From positions 62,001 through 126,000 of the forward strand of contig JAHLLQ010000007.1 in the NCBI GenBank assembly GCA_020444065.1: a stretch of 64,000 nucleotides of DNA, given 5' to 3'. The notes under the pieces are model-generated. The model made no database searches. It was given only the letters and a program-made list of their open reading frames with translations, and had not been told where the DNA came from. Position 1 is the first letter of the stretch. The number at the start of each line of letters is the position of its first letter. The position numbers were made by a program, and so were the translations under genes. Below are positions 41,863 to 51,183 of this stretch, one piece after another. The DNA is from a bacterium. Lineage in GTDB: Bacteria > Sumerlaeota > Sumerlaeia > SLMS01 > JAHLLQ01.

Positions 41863-44112
41863 CTATTTCGCCATCCACCCATCGATGGGGAGTTGTGCCG
41901 TCCTTTGGCTCAGGAGGATGGAAATGCCAAGGCTATCGCTGTTTGTTGCGAGGATATCTGCGACTCCATCATTGTCGAGATCGCCAGTGGCAAGGCTGGT
42001 TGGGGTGTTTCCGACGAAGTAGTGAACGGCGTCGCCGAAGATTCCATCTCCACGACCGGGAAGCACCGCCAGTCTGTTTGTGCCACCAGAGATGGCCGCG
42101 ACGTCGACGAACCCATCGCCGTTGAAGTCTGCACAAACAGGAGGGGCGAAGCTCGCCCAGATGGGGTACCCTGAACCGGCGAACGAATAAGTGACAGCAG
42201 CGGAGAAGTCTCCATTTTCCTGCCCAAGAAGGACGCAGAATTCATCCGATGTCGAATTCGTTAGCAGCAGGTCCGGAGCTTGATCGGCGTTGAGATCTGT
42301 GATAACAAAATCGCGTCCCCAGAATGGCATTGGTAGTGACCTGGGGTCCTGAAATCCGCCCTGTCCAACTCCGAAGTGGAGGGTGAGTGTACAGGTTGTG
42401 GAGCTCGATGCCACGAGATCGAAGATGTGGTCTCCGTTGAGCTCTCCGGCGACGAATTCATCTGCGTCCTCAAGTTTCAGCGTGGGCGTTGTGGCGAGGG
42501 TTCCATCTCCGTTGCTCAGATAGATCTCGAGTCCATCTCCGCACCCCACCACCAGGTCGTCGGTGCCATTTCGATCGAAGTCCGCCGCATCGAGCGAGAG
42601 GATCGAGCAATTCGCACTGTTGGCGAGTACAGGGATTCGCTGCCCGACCATGAATGTTCCATCGCCTGCGCCGATGGCAACTGCGACGCTCTGCTCCGCA
42701 TCGCCCCACAGCATCGCATCCGGAAACGCATCGCCATTCAGATTTGCCGCCGCCAGGGCGCAACGACCTTGCCAGTTTCCATCGATTGCGTTGGTGAGAA
42801 TCGGTTCTTCAAAGGCCCCACTGGAGTCACGAAGCAGGAACATCAGGGCAATTCCGCCGCTGCTCAGGGTGATGGCGTCCTCTCGGCCATCTCCGTTCAC
42901 GTCTTCGAGAATCACCTGCGCCGGCCCGGATCGATGAATAGTGCTTTCTTCGATCTGCTCGCGGCAGGCTGGGATCATGTACGGGATCTGGAGCGTGCCA
43001 TCGCTGCTGCCTCGGATAATGTAGATGTCGGAGCTGCCATATCTCCACAGAGCGAGGTCTGCGTTCGAATCGCCATCGAAGTCGCCAATAAGGAGGCCTC
43101 GAATCATATCGGGTCCCAAGTACGTTGATTCCGGTTCGAAGTTTCCACCGCCGGTCCCAATCATCATGGTCAGATTATTGATTCCCGATAAGATCATGTC
43201 GGGATGACCGTCGTTGTTGATGTCGTTCGTGTACGCGTATGGGGACGGCATTGAGATCGGAACAAAGAGCGGATCCTCCAATGCACCTGTCCCATCTCCG
43301 AACATCAAGCCAATCTGGGGCGTGCCGACATCAGAAACAACGGCATCCAAGTAGCCATCTTCGTTCATATCTGCAAGGTCGAATCGGTAGGGGCGGATGT
43401 CGGTTGGGAAATCGGAGACGGGCGCAAACTGCTCATCGCCGAGGTTTAGAAGGATGTGAATGGAGTTCTGTTGTGTATCGAGCCCGACGATATCGGCCCG
43501 GCCATCTCGATTCATGTCCACGATCTCGAGGTTCCAGAATCCCGATGGAGCCAGCGAGATGGGACTCATGCGCGAGAAGTCTAGACCTCCTCCGTTCCAG
43601 AGAATAAGATTCGGTGCCACAATTTCGGGGAGACCATCGGAGTTGAGATCGCCAACCGCCAATCGATTGGAGGCGGTGCAGGGGAAGGCCTTCGCTTTGG
43701 CGAATGTTCCATCGCCGTTCCCAGCAAGCACCAGGACGCCGCTGGTTTCATATTCGGAGACGGCAATGTCGAGGTGACGATCTCCATCCAGATCTGCCGC
43801 AATAAGATCGTAGGTCACTCCACCCTGGTGCAGAATCCCGGGAGTCAAGAACGTCCCGTCGCCACGGCCCAGGCTGAGAAGAGTCTTCCCCGTGCCTTTG
43901 ATGGAATTGGCCATGTCCAGATGGCCGTCTTCGTTGAAATCGCCGACGACGCCTGTCTGCGACCCGCCGCCGATGCCGCCGTCAAGGACGTGCAGATTCA
44001 CGTCGTAGAAGACGCCTTCGGACGAAGGCGAATCGGCGGGCACCGAAGCGGCCAACGAAGCGAGAATGGCGACTATTCCAACGAATACGCGATTCCAGGG
44101 CCGTGTCTGCAT
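41863..44112 (-). CDS. Secreted VCBS/FG-GAP propeller protein, tandem paralogue 3
   Basis: 749 residues from ATG at 44112, which has a GGAGGGGGGAG site. The signal peptide is MQTRPWNRVFVGIVAILASLAASVPA. VCBS repeats fill the rest (DFNEDGHLDMA, DLDGDRHLDIA, DMNRDGRADIV, DFNGDGFVDVA). The tail LPIDGWMAK matches the other two genes. The open frame continues upstream to 44421, but that part covers the separate 60-codon gene and carries no conserved sequence. It is first in the tandem trio; the others follow with short gaps, so the three are probably one operon. Confidence 0.83.
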   Translation of the reverse strand: MQTRPWNRVFVGIVAILASLAASVPADSPSSEGVFYDVNLHVLDGGIGGGSQTGVVGDFNEDGHLDMANSIKGTGKTLLSLGRGDGTFLTPGILHQGGVTYDLIAADLDGDRHLDIAVSEYETSGVLVLAGNGDGTFAKAKAFPCTASNRLAVGDLNSDGLPEIVAPNLILWNGGGLDFSRMSPISLAPSGFWNLEIVDMNRDGRADIVGLDTQQNSIHILLNLGDEQFAPVSDFPTDIRPYRFDLADMNEDGYLDAVVSDVGTPQIGLMFGDGTGALEDPLFVPISMPSPYAYTNDINNDGHPDMILSGINNLTMMIGTGGGNFEPESTYLGPDMIRGLLIGDFDGDSNADLALWRYGSSDIYIIRGSSDGTLQIPYMIPACREQIEESTIHRSGPAQVILEDVNGDGREDAITLSSGGIALMFLLRDSSGAFEEPILTNAIDGNWQGRCALAAANLNGDAFPDAMLWGDAEQSVAVAIGAGDGTFMVGQRIPVLANSANCSILSLDAADFDRNGTDDLVVGCGDGLEIYLSNGDGTLATTPTLKLEDADEFVAGELNGDHIFDLVASSSTTCTLTLHFGVGQGGFQDPRSLPMPFWGRDFVITDLNADQAPDLLLTNSTSDEFCVLLGQENGDFSAAVTYSFAGSGYPIWASFAPPVCADFNGDGFVDVAAISGGTNRLAVLPGRGDGIFGDAVHYFVGNTPTSLATGDLDNDGVADILATNSDSLGISILLSQRTAQLPIDGWMAK

Positions 44113-44207
44113 TGCTCCCCCCCTCCACAAAACGCAGATGCGTTTGACGCATGTTTGTGGAGGGCGTGGGTCGTGGCAACGGAAGAATGGAGGGATGTCG
44201 CTGGCGG

Positions 44208-44390
44208 TTAGTACAGTCCGGCGCCTTTGCCGGCGAGGAGGATGACGACGACGCCGACGGCGAGGACGAGCCAGCCCCATTTGCTGTCGGCTTTGAAGGC
44301 GACGAGGCCGCCGACAACGACGAGGACGACGCCGGCAATGCAGGAGTACATGAAGTTGTTGCTGATCAGGCTCATCAGGCTGCGTAGCAT
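44208..44390 (-). CDS. Small two-helix membrane protein
   Basis: 60 residues with two hydrophobic helices, FMYSCIAGVVLVVVGGLVAF and WGWLVLAVGVVVILLAGKGAGLY, joined by a short charged loop (KADSK). ATG at 44390 follows GAGGACC. Very small inner-membrane proteins like this are often stress or partner-regulating peptides, but nothing here fixes a role. It precedes the VCBS trio by 95 nt on the same strand. Confidence 0.6.
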   Translation of the reverse strand: MLRSLMSLISNNFMYSCIAGVVLVVVGGLVAFKADSKWGWLVLAVGVVVILLAGKGAGLY

Positions 44391-44472
44391 GGCAAGGTCC
44401 TCGCGTGGGTGATTGAGGCATGGTGATTGTTCGGAAGCGAGAGCTTCAATGGGATTTTAGTGCGGGGTGGGG

Positions 44473-44560
44473 GATTGCGAGGGGTGTTGGATCGGCTCTT
44501 GGGCAGGGATGCCCAAGCCACCTCAAGGGGCTGGCCGGCTGGAAGCCGGCGGTCCCAGGG
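44473..44560. repeat. Dispersed modular palindromic repeat, copy F
   Basis: Short copy in the 301-base divergent gap between the 60-residue protein gene and the SH3-like gene. It contains GCTCTTGGGCAGGGATGCCC (~44495-44514), CAAGCCACCTCAAGG, and a GCCGGCTGGAAGCCGGC palindrome followed by GGTCCCAGGG, the same modules as in copies A/B. Confidence 0.8.
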
Positions 44561-44691
44561 GGGATTCCGGCGGTGAACCTTTGCGGGGGATGGATTGTCT
44601 GATTGACCGGAGGGCGATTGAGGGAAATCCTGGGGCATCAACCAGGTACAGCGATCTTGGTGAGTCTTTGGGACTTGAAAGGAGTGGGTTT

Positions 44692-45198
44692 ATGAAGAGA
44701 TTGCGCTGGTCTGCCGCGGCGATTATGGCGGCCGCTCTGTGGGCGACTGCCCCGGGGCCGGTGGCGGCCGATGAAATCGTGTACGCGAAGACGTACGAGA
44801 CGGAGTTGCGCGAGGGCACTGGGCTGGCCGGTCCGGTGGTTGTGACGGTGGAGCAGGGAACGGCTCTGACGGTGCTGAAGAAGACGCGCATGCGTTACCT
44901 GGTGCGCACGCCGTCGGGGGAAAAGGGCTGGGTTTCGAAGCTGAAGATCAGTGAGGATCCGCCGGATGCGGATCGCGGTTTCGGCGGCCTGATCCGCGGG
45001 ACGGATGGGCCGGAGGAAATGCGCACGGCAGCGTCCGGACGCGGGCTGTCGGAGAATGCAGAGAACCTGGCGGGCGGAAACGGCGGCCTGGTCGATATGG
45101 CCGTGATCAATGCAGTGCAGCAGATGGAAGAGCGCGCCGCGGATATCACGGAGACCGAGGTGGATGAGTTCTTGCGCGAAGGAGGGATCAACTCATGA
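44692..45198 (+). CDS. Exported SH3-like domain protein, first gene of CHAT operon
   Basis: 168 residues with a signal peptide (MKRLRWSAAAIMAAALWATAPGPVAA) and AAAGGAGT before the ATG. Residues ~30-90 form a bacterial SH3-type barrel (AKTYETELREGTGLAGPVVVTVEQGTALTVLKKTRMRYLVRT, then SGEKGWVSKLKI), usually a peptidoglycan- or peptide-binding module. The C-terminal ~75 residues are polar and end in an acidic helix (MEERAADITETEVDEFLREGG). Its stop overlaps the next start (ATGA), making it the first member of a five-gene coupled unit. Confidence 0.85.
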   Translation: MKRLRWSAAAIMAAALWATAPGPVAADEIVYAKTYETELREGTGLAGPVVVTVEQGTALTVLKKTRMRYLVRTPSGEKGWVSKLKISEDPPDADRGFGGLIRGTDGPEEMRTAASGRGLSENAENLAGGNGGLVDMAVINAVQQMEERAADITETEVDEFLREGGINS

Positions 45199-46136
45199 GG
45201 TGGAGTGACTTGATTCGTTTCCGTGCGATTGCGCCGGCGATGTTGCTGGTGGGTGTTGCGTTGTGGAGTGCGGCGTGTTCCGGCGAGGAGTTCGGTAGCC
45301 TGGTCGAGGCGAGCTATGTGGCGTACAAGGCGAGCGAAGGCGAGCTGACGCCGGAGGAAGAGGCGCGGGCTCGTCAGTTGGGTCAGGCAGCGGGCTCGGT
45401 GCACCAGGCGGCGCAGGGCATCAATCTGGAGACGGAGCGTTCGTTGGGTGGCGGTCTGGCCGTTCGCACATTCAGTCAGTACGGCAAGCCGCATCCGAGC
45501 GAAGAACTGCAGCGTTACGTGAACCTGGTTGGTCGCGCGGTGGCGCGTCAGGGTGGCCGCGAGGATTTGCCGTCGAGCGCTTACTACTTCGCGGTGATCG
45601 ACAATCCGGATCCGAACGCGTTTGCCGGTCCGGGCGGGTATATTTTTGTGACGTCCGGTGCGCTGGAGCTGATGGAAACCGAGGCGGAACTGGCGGGCGT
45701 TCTGGCGCACGAGGTGGCGCACGTGAACGAGAAGCATCTGCTGAAGATGTATAAGCGCCAGCAGGTTCTGCAGGCGGGTCAGGAGCTGGCCGTTGCGCTG
45801 GAAGAAGACATGGCGCAGTACACGCAGGCGGTGGATTTCTTCTCTACAACGGTGTTCGATCACGGCATCGACAAGGGATTCGAGTACGACGCGGACCTCG
45901 TGGGGACGGAGATCACGGCATTCACCGGTTACGATCCGGCGGGGCTGCGCGATTTCCTGAAGCATCTGCGGGCGACGACGACCAAACAGGGCGGGTGGTT
46001 TTCGACGCATCCGGACACGGGTGCGCGCATCGGGAAGCTGAACGCGATGCTGGCGACGGAGCTGCAGGGCGTCGACGGTGTGCAGCAGCGCGAGCGCTTC
46101 CAAAACACAATGGGACGTACATTGCATAGCCGATGA
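45195..46136 (+). CDS. M48-family metalloprotease lipoprotein
   Basis: 313 residues. Lipoprotein signal (LLVGVALWSAAC), then an M48 zinc-peptidase domain: LAHEVAHVNEKH with H172, E173 and H176, a downstream FEYDADLVG acidic zinc ligand segment (E/D in the third-ligand position), and STHPDTGARIGKLNAML, the usual M48C C-terminal HP motif. E. coli relatives (LoiP, BepA) cut or chaperone misfolded outer-membrane proteins from the periplasm, so envelope quality control is a fair inference. It overlaps both neighbours by ATGA, so its synthesis is tied to the SH3 protein before it and the AsmA-like protein after it. Confidence 0.92.
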   Translation: MRWSDLIRFRAIAPAMLLVGVALWSAACSGEEFGSLVEASYVAYKASEGELTPEEEARARQLGQAAGSVHQAAQGINLETERSLGGGLAVRTFSQYGKPHPSEELQRYVNLVGRAVARQGGREDLPSSAYYFAVIDNPDPNAFAGPGGYIFVTSGALELMETEAELAGVLAHEVAHVNEKHLLKMYKRQQVLQAGQELAVALEEDMAQYTQAVDFFSTTVFDHGIDKGFEYDADLVGTEITAFTGYDPAGLRDFLKHLRATTTKQGGWFSTHPDTGARIGKLNAMLATELQGVDGVQQRERFQNTMGRTLHSR

Positions 46137-49100
46137 CCTCTTCCGAGCAATCGCCGAAACCGCATGTTCCGTCGCTTGAAAAAGAGGGACGGAGTAAGAA
46201 GCCGCGACGATGGTTGCGGCGATTGCTCTTTATTGCGGGTGGGTTGATTCTGTTGCTGCTGATCGTCGTGTTGGTGACTCCGGCGATTTTGACCAGTGGT
46301 TGGGCCGAGCAGAAAGCCTCTGCGACGGCGAGCGAGATCCTTGGTCGACCCGTTACGATCGAGGGAATCGCATTCGGTTGGCGCACGCCGTTGACGTTGG
46401 ATCGCATAGAGATTCCGGCGATTGAGGGCGAAGACGACCGGCCGTTGTTCGACCTGGAGGGCGTAGAGGTTCCGCTGACGCTGACCGGCGTTTTGCGCAT
46501 GCCGCCATATGCTCTCGACGAGATTCGCGTGCATCGTGTGGAAGTGAACGCGGTGCGGCTCGAAGACGGCGAGTGGAACGTTATCAAGATCGCCGACGGC
46601 ATGAAGAAGGAGCCGGAGGCGCCAGAGCCGCCGAAGGAAGAGAAACCGTCGGAAGCGGCGCCGTTGCCGATTTCTTCGCTGAAGATTGCCGTGGATGAAA
46701 TCGATCTGCGGGCGGTGGACTTGACGCGCGATTACGTCGCCGGATGGGAAGGCGGTTCCTTGTCCGTTCTATGGCCGGGCGACGTGGCGCCGGTGACGAT
46801 CGATGTGGATGGTACGCTGCGTTCGGGCGAAGAGACGATGCCGTGGGATGTGCGCGCGAAGATCGAGCACTGGATCGATTCGGACGGCATGTTGACTCCG
46901 ATGACGACGGTTGCGACGACGGCGAGCGACGGGATGGTTCACGCGGGACAGATCGCTGCGGGCGGGTTCTTCCTGCATGCGGACGCGACGGGCGCAGAGC
47001 CGATCGTGGCGCGTATTGTGATTCCGCTCCGGCGATGGGCGGAACTTGCGCAGCCGGGCCTGCCGCCGGACGCATTTGTGCCACGGATGGATGGCGAGCT
47101 GGAGTTGGCGCTGAATGCGCGGCACGCGAAGGACTTCCAGAAGTGGGACGTCGAAGCGAGCGTTGCCACGCATGATGTCGTGGCGGCGGGTGCGCCTCTG
47201 GGGCCGGCGCCGCAGACAATTCCGAACCTGACGGCTTCGCTTTCTGCGGCAATGGACCTGTCGGAACGACGAGTAGATGAATTGAGTGCGACATTCGATT
47301 CGCCTGCGCTTCAGATGTTGGCGGAAGGGGGCGACCTGGCGTTCGACGATCCGGCGCATCCGGGGCGCTTCGAGGCCCACGCGCACGCGGATTTTGAGAA
47401 GCTGTGGATGCTGGGCGCGTCGTTCATCAGTGCAACGAACGATGCCGGGTTGACGGGGACGATGGATTTCACGGCGCGCCTTCTGCCGCCGGGCGACGCG
47501 GAGCATCGCGTGTTCGTTTCGCTGGATGTTTCACCCGGCGCACTGACGACGCTGGCTCCGTTCGCAGAGACGCCGACTGCGTTGCCCTTTCCGCTCGATC
47601 TGTCGCCGTTTGCGACAAAGACGTCGGCCACATTGGCGCTGAATCCTGCAGAGAAGCTCTTCTCCGTCCCGACTTTTGGTGTCGCGGCGCCGTTGTACTA
47701 TGTGGACGGGTCGGCCGAGGCGAATCTTGCCGGCGAGACGCCAGTGTGGAAGACTGCGTTGGCGGCTGGGTTCGATCTGGATGCTCTGAACGACTCGTAC
47801 AACGCGATCCTTGCGCAGCATAATGTGCACGAACTGCAGGGGCGGATCGTCGCGGATGTTTCGGCGAACGGCGCGGCAGATGGTTCGATTTCGACCAAGG
47901 GCTCCGTGACGAGCAGGGACATCGGCGCCGCGATTCCGCGCGAGAACGGTCTGCTGCCGATTCGGCAATCGGAGGTTGTCGCGAATTGGGATCTGACGGC
48001 CGACCCGGCCGCGAAGGCGATTGAGATTCGGAACGCTGCCCTGCGCAGTCCGCTGGCATCGCTGGATGTGAAAGGCAACGCCTCGCCGACGGCGATCGAT
48101 CTGGCGGGCAAATCGAAGACGTCGCTTGGGCCGATCATGGCGCTGGCGCAGCAGTTCAAGGAGTTGCCAATCGACTTGGCGGGTCGACTCGAAATGGACT
48201 TCGACGCCAAGGGTGAGATTGGGCGCGACCTGCAGGCTCATGTGTCGCTGTTTTCCTTTGGTCCCGTGCGCTACACGCAGATGGGAACCGATGTATTCAG
48301 CGAGGATCTGCATTTCGAAACGGGAACGCGGGTACGTTGGAACGATGGCGAACTTGAAAGTGTCGATATCGACGGGCTGCATGCTCTGCTCGGCGATGCG
48401 ATGTCGGCGTCGCTGGATTCGACCGTGAATCTGGGCGATGGAACCGGCGCAACGGCGAGCGGGCATTTTGCCGGTACGATGCCGTTCCTGATAGCGTTTG
48501 TTCCCCCGGAGAAGATGGAATCGATGGAGATGGCGCTGGATGCGACGGGGATGACGACGGCCACGGTGACGATCGATGCGCCGCTGGCGTTGGGCGATGA
48601 TGGTCTCAAGATGGGCGAGCGCTGGGTCGTGAAGGGGAATCTCTCCACCGATGTTCCGGAGATGGAATGGTACAAGGGCGATATGGGCGAGTACCTGGCC
48701 GGTACGCGTGACGATCGCGATTTCACGGTGACGCTGAATCCGAACGATCCGATGGGCTTTGTGTATGAGGACAGTGCTGTGACCGCGACGAGCGAAGTCA
48801 TGGGCCCGATGGATATCCAAATGGGCGAGGTTCGCATCGAAAACTCGACGCGCTTCGAGATGAACAAGCCGATTCTTGTGAACATTCCTGCGAGTCGTAT
48901 TGGTGCGTTTGTTTTCCCGACGGAAACGATGGAGATGCGGCTTCCTCCGACGACGTTTGCCGGTAAGTTGAAGATCGAAATGGAGCGGAGTGACTTCATT
49001 GCGAACGATGTCGTTGCGGTGATCGAAGGCGTTGGAAACGGCGGTGGCTCCGGCAATTTCAACTGGGGCGACTTCTCGTGGAGCATGGATTCCACGGTCG

Positions 49101-50596
49101 ATGTTTCCGATATTCGGAATCTGACACAGTTGGTCCAGTTGGATGAGGAGATGATGGGGCGCTTGCCGGAGCTGCACGGCAAGGCGCAGGCGACGACGAA
49201 GTTGCGGGGCTCCGATCCGCGGCCTCCGTACGATCTGGCAAGGGGCCTGCCCGTGCGCGGCAGTGCGACGCTCGATTGGGGGGAGGTCGCCGTGCGCAGT
49301 GGAGAGGCCTGGTGGGTCGAGGGCATTGCAGGCAATGCCTCGTTCGATGCTTCCGACGATGGGAAGAACGCGGCGCTTGCGTGGAATCTTGGAATTGATG
49401 AAATCGGTGCGGACGCGATCGAGCAAAAACCCGTGCGCGATTTTGCGGTGAACGGAAGTCTGGAACTCGACGATTTCGATGTGCTGCAATTGACTGTGCC
49501 GGAAACAAGCGTCGGGAATTACGAGATGCTCGCCGGCGCGAATTTCCGCGCGGAAGGTCTGAAGCCTTATCTGCTCGAAGGCGCGGGGACAGATATCGAG
49601 TCGTGGTTGCGTGGGCCGAGGTTGCTTGGCGACGCGAAGTTCCACCTGGATCTGGATGGGCTGAACGAGACGCATCCTCTGCTGACCGCCGGTGGCACGA
49701 TTGATTGGAGTGGAAAGCTCTCCAACACGCCGGGGCGTTTGCTGGAATTCAATTCGTTGCTTTCGACGGATTCCGTCGATGTGGCCTTTGCGGATCTGTT
49801 TGCGTTGAATGGACTGAATGGCAGTTGGGATGCGTTGAAGACGTATCGTCTCGACAGTTCCGTACGCATTCCGACAAAGCCAACGGAAGGCAAGTTCACG
49901 GTCGATCGCATTGCGTTCAAAAAGCCGCCAGCCGAGGGCGAGATCTTGGATTCGGTCGTGACGGTGCAGGGATTCGAGCGTGGCCTGCGCATGTCGGCAG
50001 GAATTCGCGACTTCCTCGGCGGACCGGCGACGGCATCGGCTTCTTTGACTGAAGAGGGCAGCGATCCCGTTCTGCGGGCGGAGATGGAATTGACGGGTTT
50101 GCGCGGCGGCAAGCTCTCGCCCTACCTGCGAGACCTGGGTGGGTGTCAGGATGAGATCAGCGGCGTCGCGACGATGACGTGGCGCATTCCGGAATCGAGC
50201 GAAGGCAACGTGCTGGATACGCTTCTTGTGCGGCTGCGTTCGACGCAGATCGGCAAGAAGGCGCTCGCGCGATTGCTGCAGGCGCTGGATGCGAACCAGG
50301 ACGATCCGCGCTTCCAGAATGCCATCACGGCGTTGAACTTCGGTGCGCCGGTTGGCGGGCAGTTTGTGCTTGAGAATTCACTCGTAACAATGGCCGCGCA
50401 ACTTCGATTACCGGTTGGCGTGATTGTTCCACTTCCAATCCTCGACCGCGCGCCACTGGGCGAGATCTTCGCCGTGTACGGCATGCAGCAGCAGGCCGGC
50501 GCGATCAGTCGTGCGCACGATCCGCTGCTGATGTTACTGCGGTCGGATCTGTTTATCGATGCATCACAATCCACAGAGGCAGGAACGCTACCATGA
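46133..50596 (+). CDS. AsmA/YdbH-like intermembrane bridge protein
   Basis: 1487 residues. A basic N-terminus, then one membrane anchor (LLFIAGGLILLLLIVVLVTPAIL, ~residues 31-53), then the AsmA-type opening: SATASEILGRPVTIEGIAFGWRTPLTLDRIEIPAI, and EVNAVRLEDGEWNVIKI. The remaining ~1300 residues are repetitive beta-strand, as expected for a repeating-beta-groove lipid conduit spanning the periplasm. TamB, AsmA and YdbH are the reference proteins. YdbH is favoured by the DUF1318/YdbL-like gene immediately after it. Overlaps both neighbours by ATGA. A Pro/Glu-rich loop (EPEAPEPPKEEKPSEAAP) sits near residue 165. Confidence 0.83.
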   Translation: MTSSEQSPKPHVPSLEKEGRSKKPRRWLRRLLFIAGGLILLLLIVVLVTPAILTSGWAEQKASATASEILGRPVTIEGIAFGWRTPLTLDRIEIPAIEGEDDRPLFDLEGVEVPLTLTGVLRMPPYALDEIRVHRVEVNAVRLEDGEWNVIKIADGMKKEPEAPEPPKEEKPSEAAPLPISSLKIAVDEIDLRAVDLTRDYVAGWEGGSLSVLWPGDVAPVTIDVDGTLRSGEETMPWDVRAKIEHWIDSDGMLTPMTTVATTASDGMVHAGQIAAGGFFLHADATGAEPIVARIVIPLRRWAELAQPGLPPDAFVPRMDGELELALNARHAKDFQKWDVEASVATHDVVAAGAPLGPAPQTIPNLTASLSAAMDLSERRVDELSATFDSPALQMLAEGGDLAFDDPAHPGRFEAHAHADFEKLWMLGASFISATNDAGLTGTMDFTARLLPPGDAEHRVFVSLDVSPGALTTLAPFAETPTALPFPLDLSPFATKTSATLALNPAEKLFSVPTFGVAAPLYYVDGSAEANLAGETPVWKTALAAGFDLDALNDSYNAILAQHNVHELQGRIVADVSANGAADGSISTKGSVTSRDIGAAIPRENGLLPIRQSEVVANWDLTADPAAKAIEIRNAALRSPLASLDVKGNASPTAIDLAGKSKTSLGPIMALAQQFKELPIDLAGRLEMDFDAKGEIGRDLQAHVSLFSFGPVRYTQMGTDVFSEDLHFETGTRVRWNDGELESVDIDGLHALLGDAMSASLDSTVNLGDGTGATASGHFAGTMPFLIAFVPPEKMESMEMALDATGMTTATVTIDAPLALGDDGLKMGERWVVKGNLSTDVPEMEWYKGDMGEYLAGTRDDRDFTVTLNPNDPMGFVYEDSAVTATSEVMGPMDIQMGEVRIENSTRFEMNKPILVNIPASRIGAFVFPTETMEMRLPPTTFAGKLKIEMERSDFIANDVVAVIEGVGNGGGSGNFNWGDFSWSMDSTVDVSDIRNLTQLVQLDEEMMGRLPELHGKAQATTKLRGSDPRPPYDLARGLPVRGSATLDWGEVAVRSGEAWWVEGIAGNASFDASDDGKNAALAWNLGIDEIGADAIEQKPVRDFAVNGSLELDDFDVLQLTVPETSVGNYEMLAGANFRAEGLKPYLLEGAGTDIESWLRGPRLLGDAKFHLDLDGLNETHPLLTAGGTIDWSGKLSNTPGRLLEFNSLLSTDSVDVAFADLFALNGLNGSWDALKTYRLDSSVRIPTKPTEGKFTVDRIAFKKPPAEGEILDSVVTVQGFERGLRMSAGIRDFLGGPATASASLTEEGSDPVLRAEMELTGLRGGKLSPYLRDLGGCQDEISGVATMTWRIPESSEGNVLDTLLVRLRSTQIGKKALARLLQALDANQDDPRFQNAITALNFGAPVGGQFVLENSLVTMAAQLRLPVGVIVPLPILDRAPLGEIFAVYGMQQQAGAISRAHDPLLMLLRSDLFIDASQSTEAGTLP

Positions 50597-51183
50597 GAAC
50601 CCTACCGAAACTCTTGCTTGGAATCGTGATCCTCGGAGCCGTGTCGTTTGCGACGACCGGTTGCGGGGGCAGCCTCTTCAATGTCGACCTGTTCGTGGTC
50701 GGCGAGCAAACGTCGCTGGAGAAACAGGTTCTCGGGACGTACGATTCGTTGGGCGAGAATCTGCTGATCTACAGCAGCGTGCGCGGCGTTTCGGAGGACG
50801 GTTCACTGAAGACGCCGCCGCCATCGACGGAAAGTCAGCAGGCGACGTACATGGCGATGCGTAATCGCGAGTACAACCGCGGCGACATCGAGGGGATCCT
50901 GCGCGAAGGCATTGCGGGCGAAGCGAATGACGGCTTGCTGGCGCTGCGTGATGAAGAAGCGGGGGCGGTCATTGCCGATCTGACGCGCGATGAAGTCGAG
51001 CGCGTCGTGGACGAAGAGAACGCCGATCGGCAGACGATTCTGGATCGCCTGGTGCAGACAACGCCGGGAGTGGATGAGTCGTCACGCGGCGAGGTCGCCT
51101 GGATCTTCGCCGGATTGAATCACGATCTGGCTCCGGACGGTTCGTGGGTGCAGTCCCGCGACGGGGAGTGGGTGAGAAAATGA
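50593..51183 (+). CDS. DUF1318 (YdbL-like) lipoprotein
   Basis: 196 residues. Lipoprotein signal ending in SFATTGC, then FVVGEQTSLEKQVLGTYDSLGENLLIYSSVRGV, a segment typical of DUF1318 lipoproteins. Middle part: NREYNRGDIEGILREGIAGEANDGLLAL. The C-terminus DGSWVQSRDGEWVRK resembles the end of E. coli YdbL. In E. coli YdbL works with YdbH and YnbE in phospholipid transport between the membranes. YdbH-like is the gene before; no YnbE-like small lipoprotein is seen. Overlaps both neighbours by ATGA. Confidence 0.83.
   Translation: MRTLPKLLLGIVILGAVSFATTGCGGSLFNVDLFVVGEQTSLEKQVLGTYDSLGENLLIYSSVRGVSEDGSLKTPPPSTESQQATYMAMRNREYNRGDIEGILREGIAGEANDGLLALRDEEAGAVIADLTRDEVERVVDEENADRQTILDRLVQTTPGVDESSRGEVAWIFAGLNHDLAPDGSWVQSRDGEWVRK

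Noticed and set aside
47531-49675. 714-codon minus-strand frame inside the AsmA-like gene
   Set aside because: His/Arg-rich composition and no domain; the plus-strand frame is in a coupled operon with ATGA joints.
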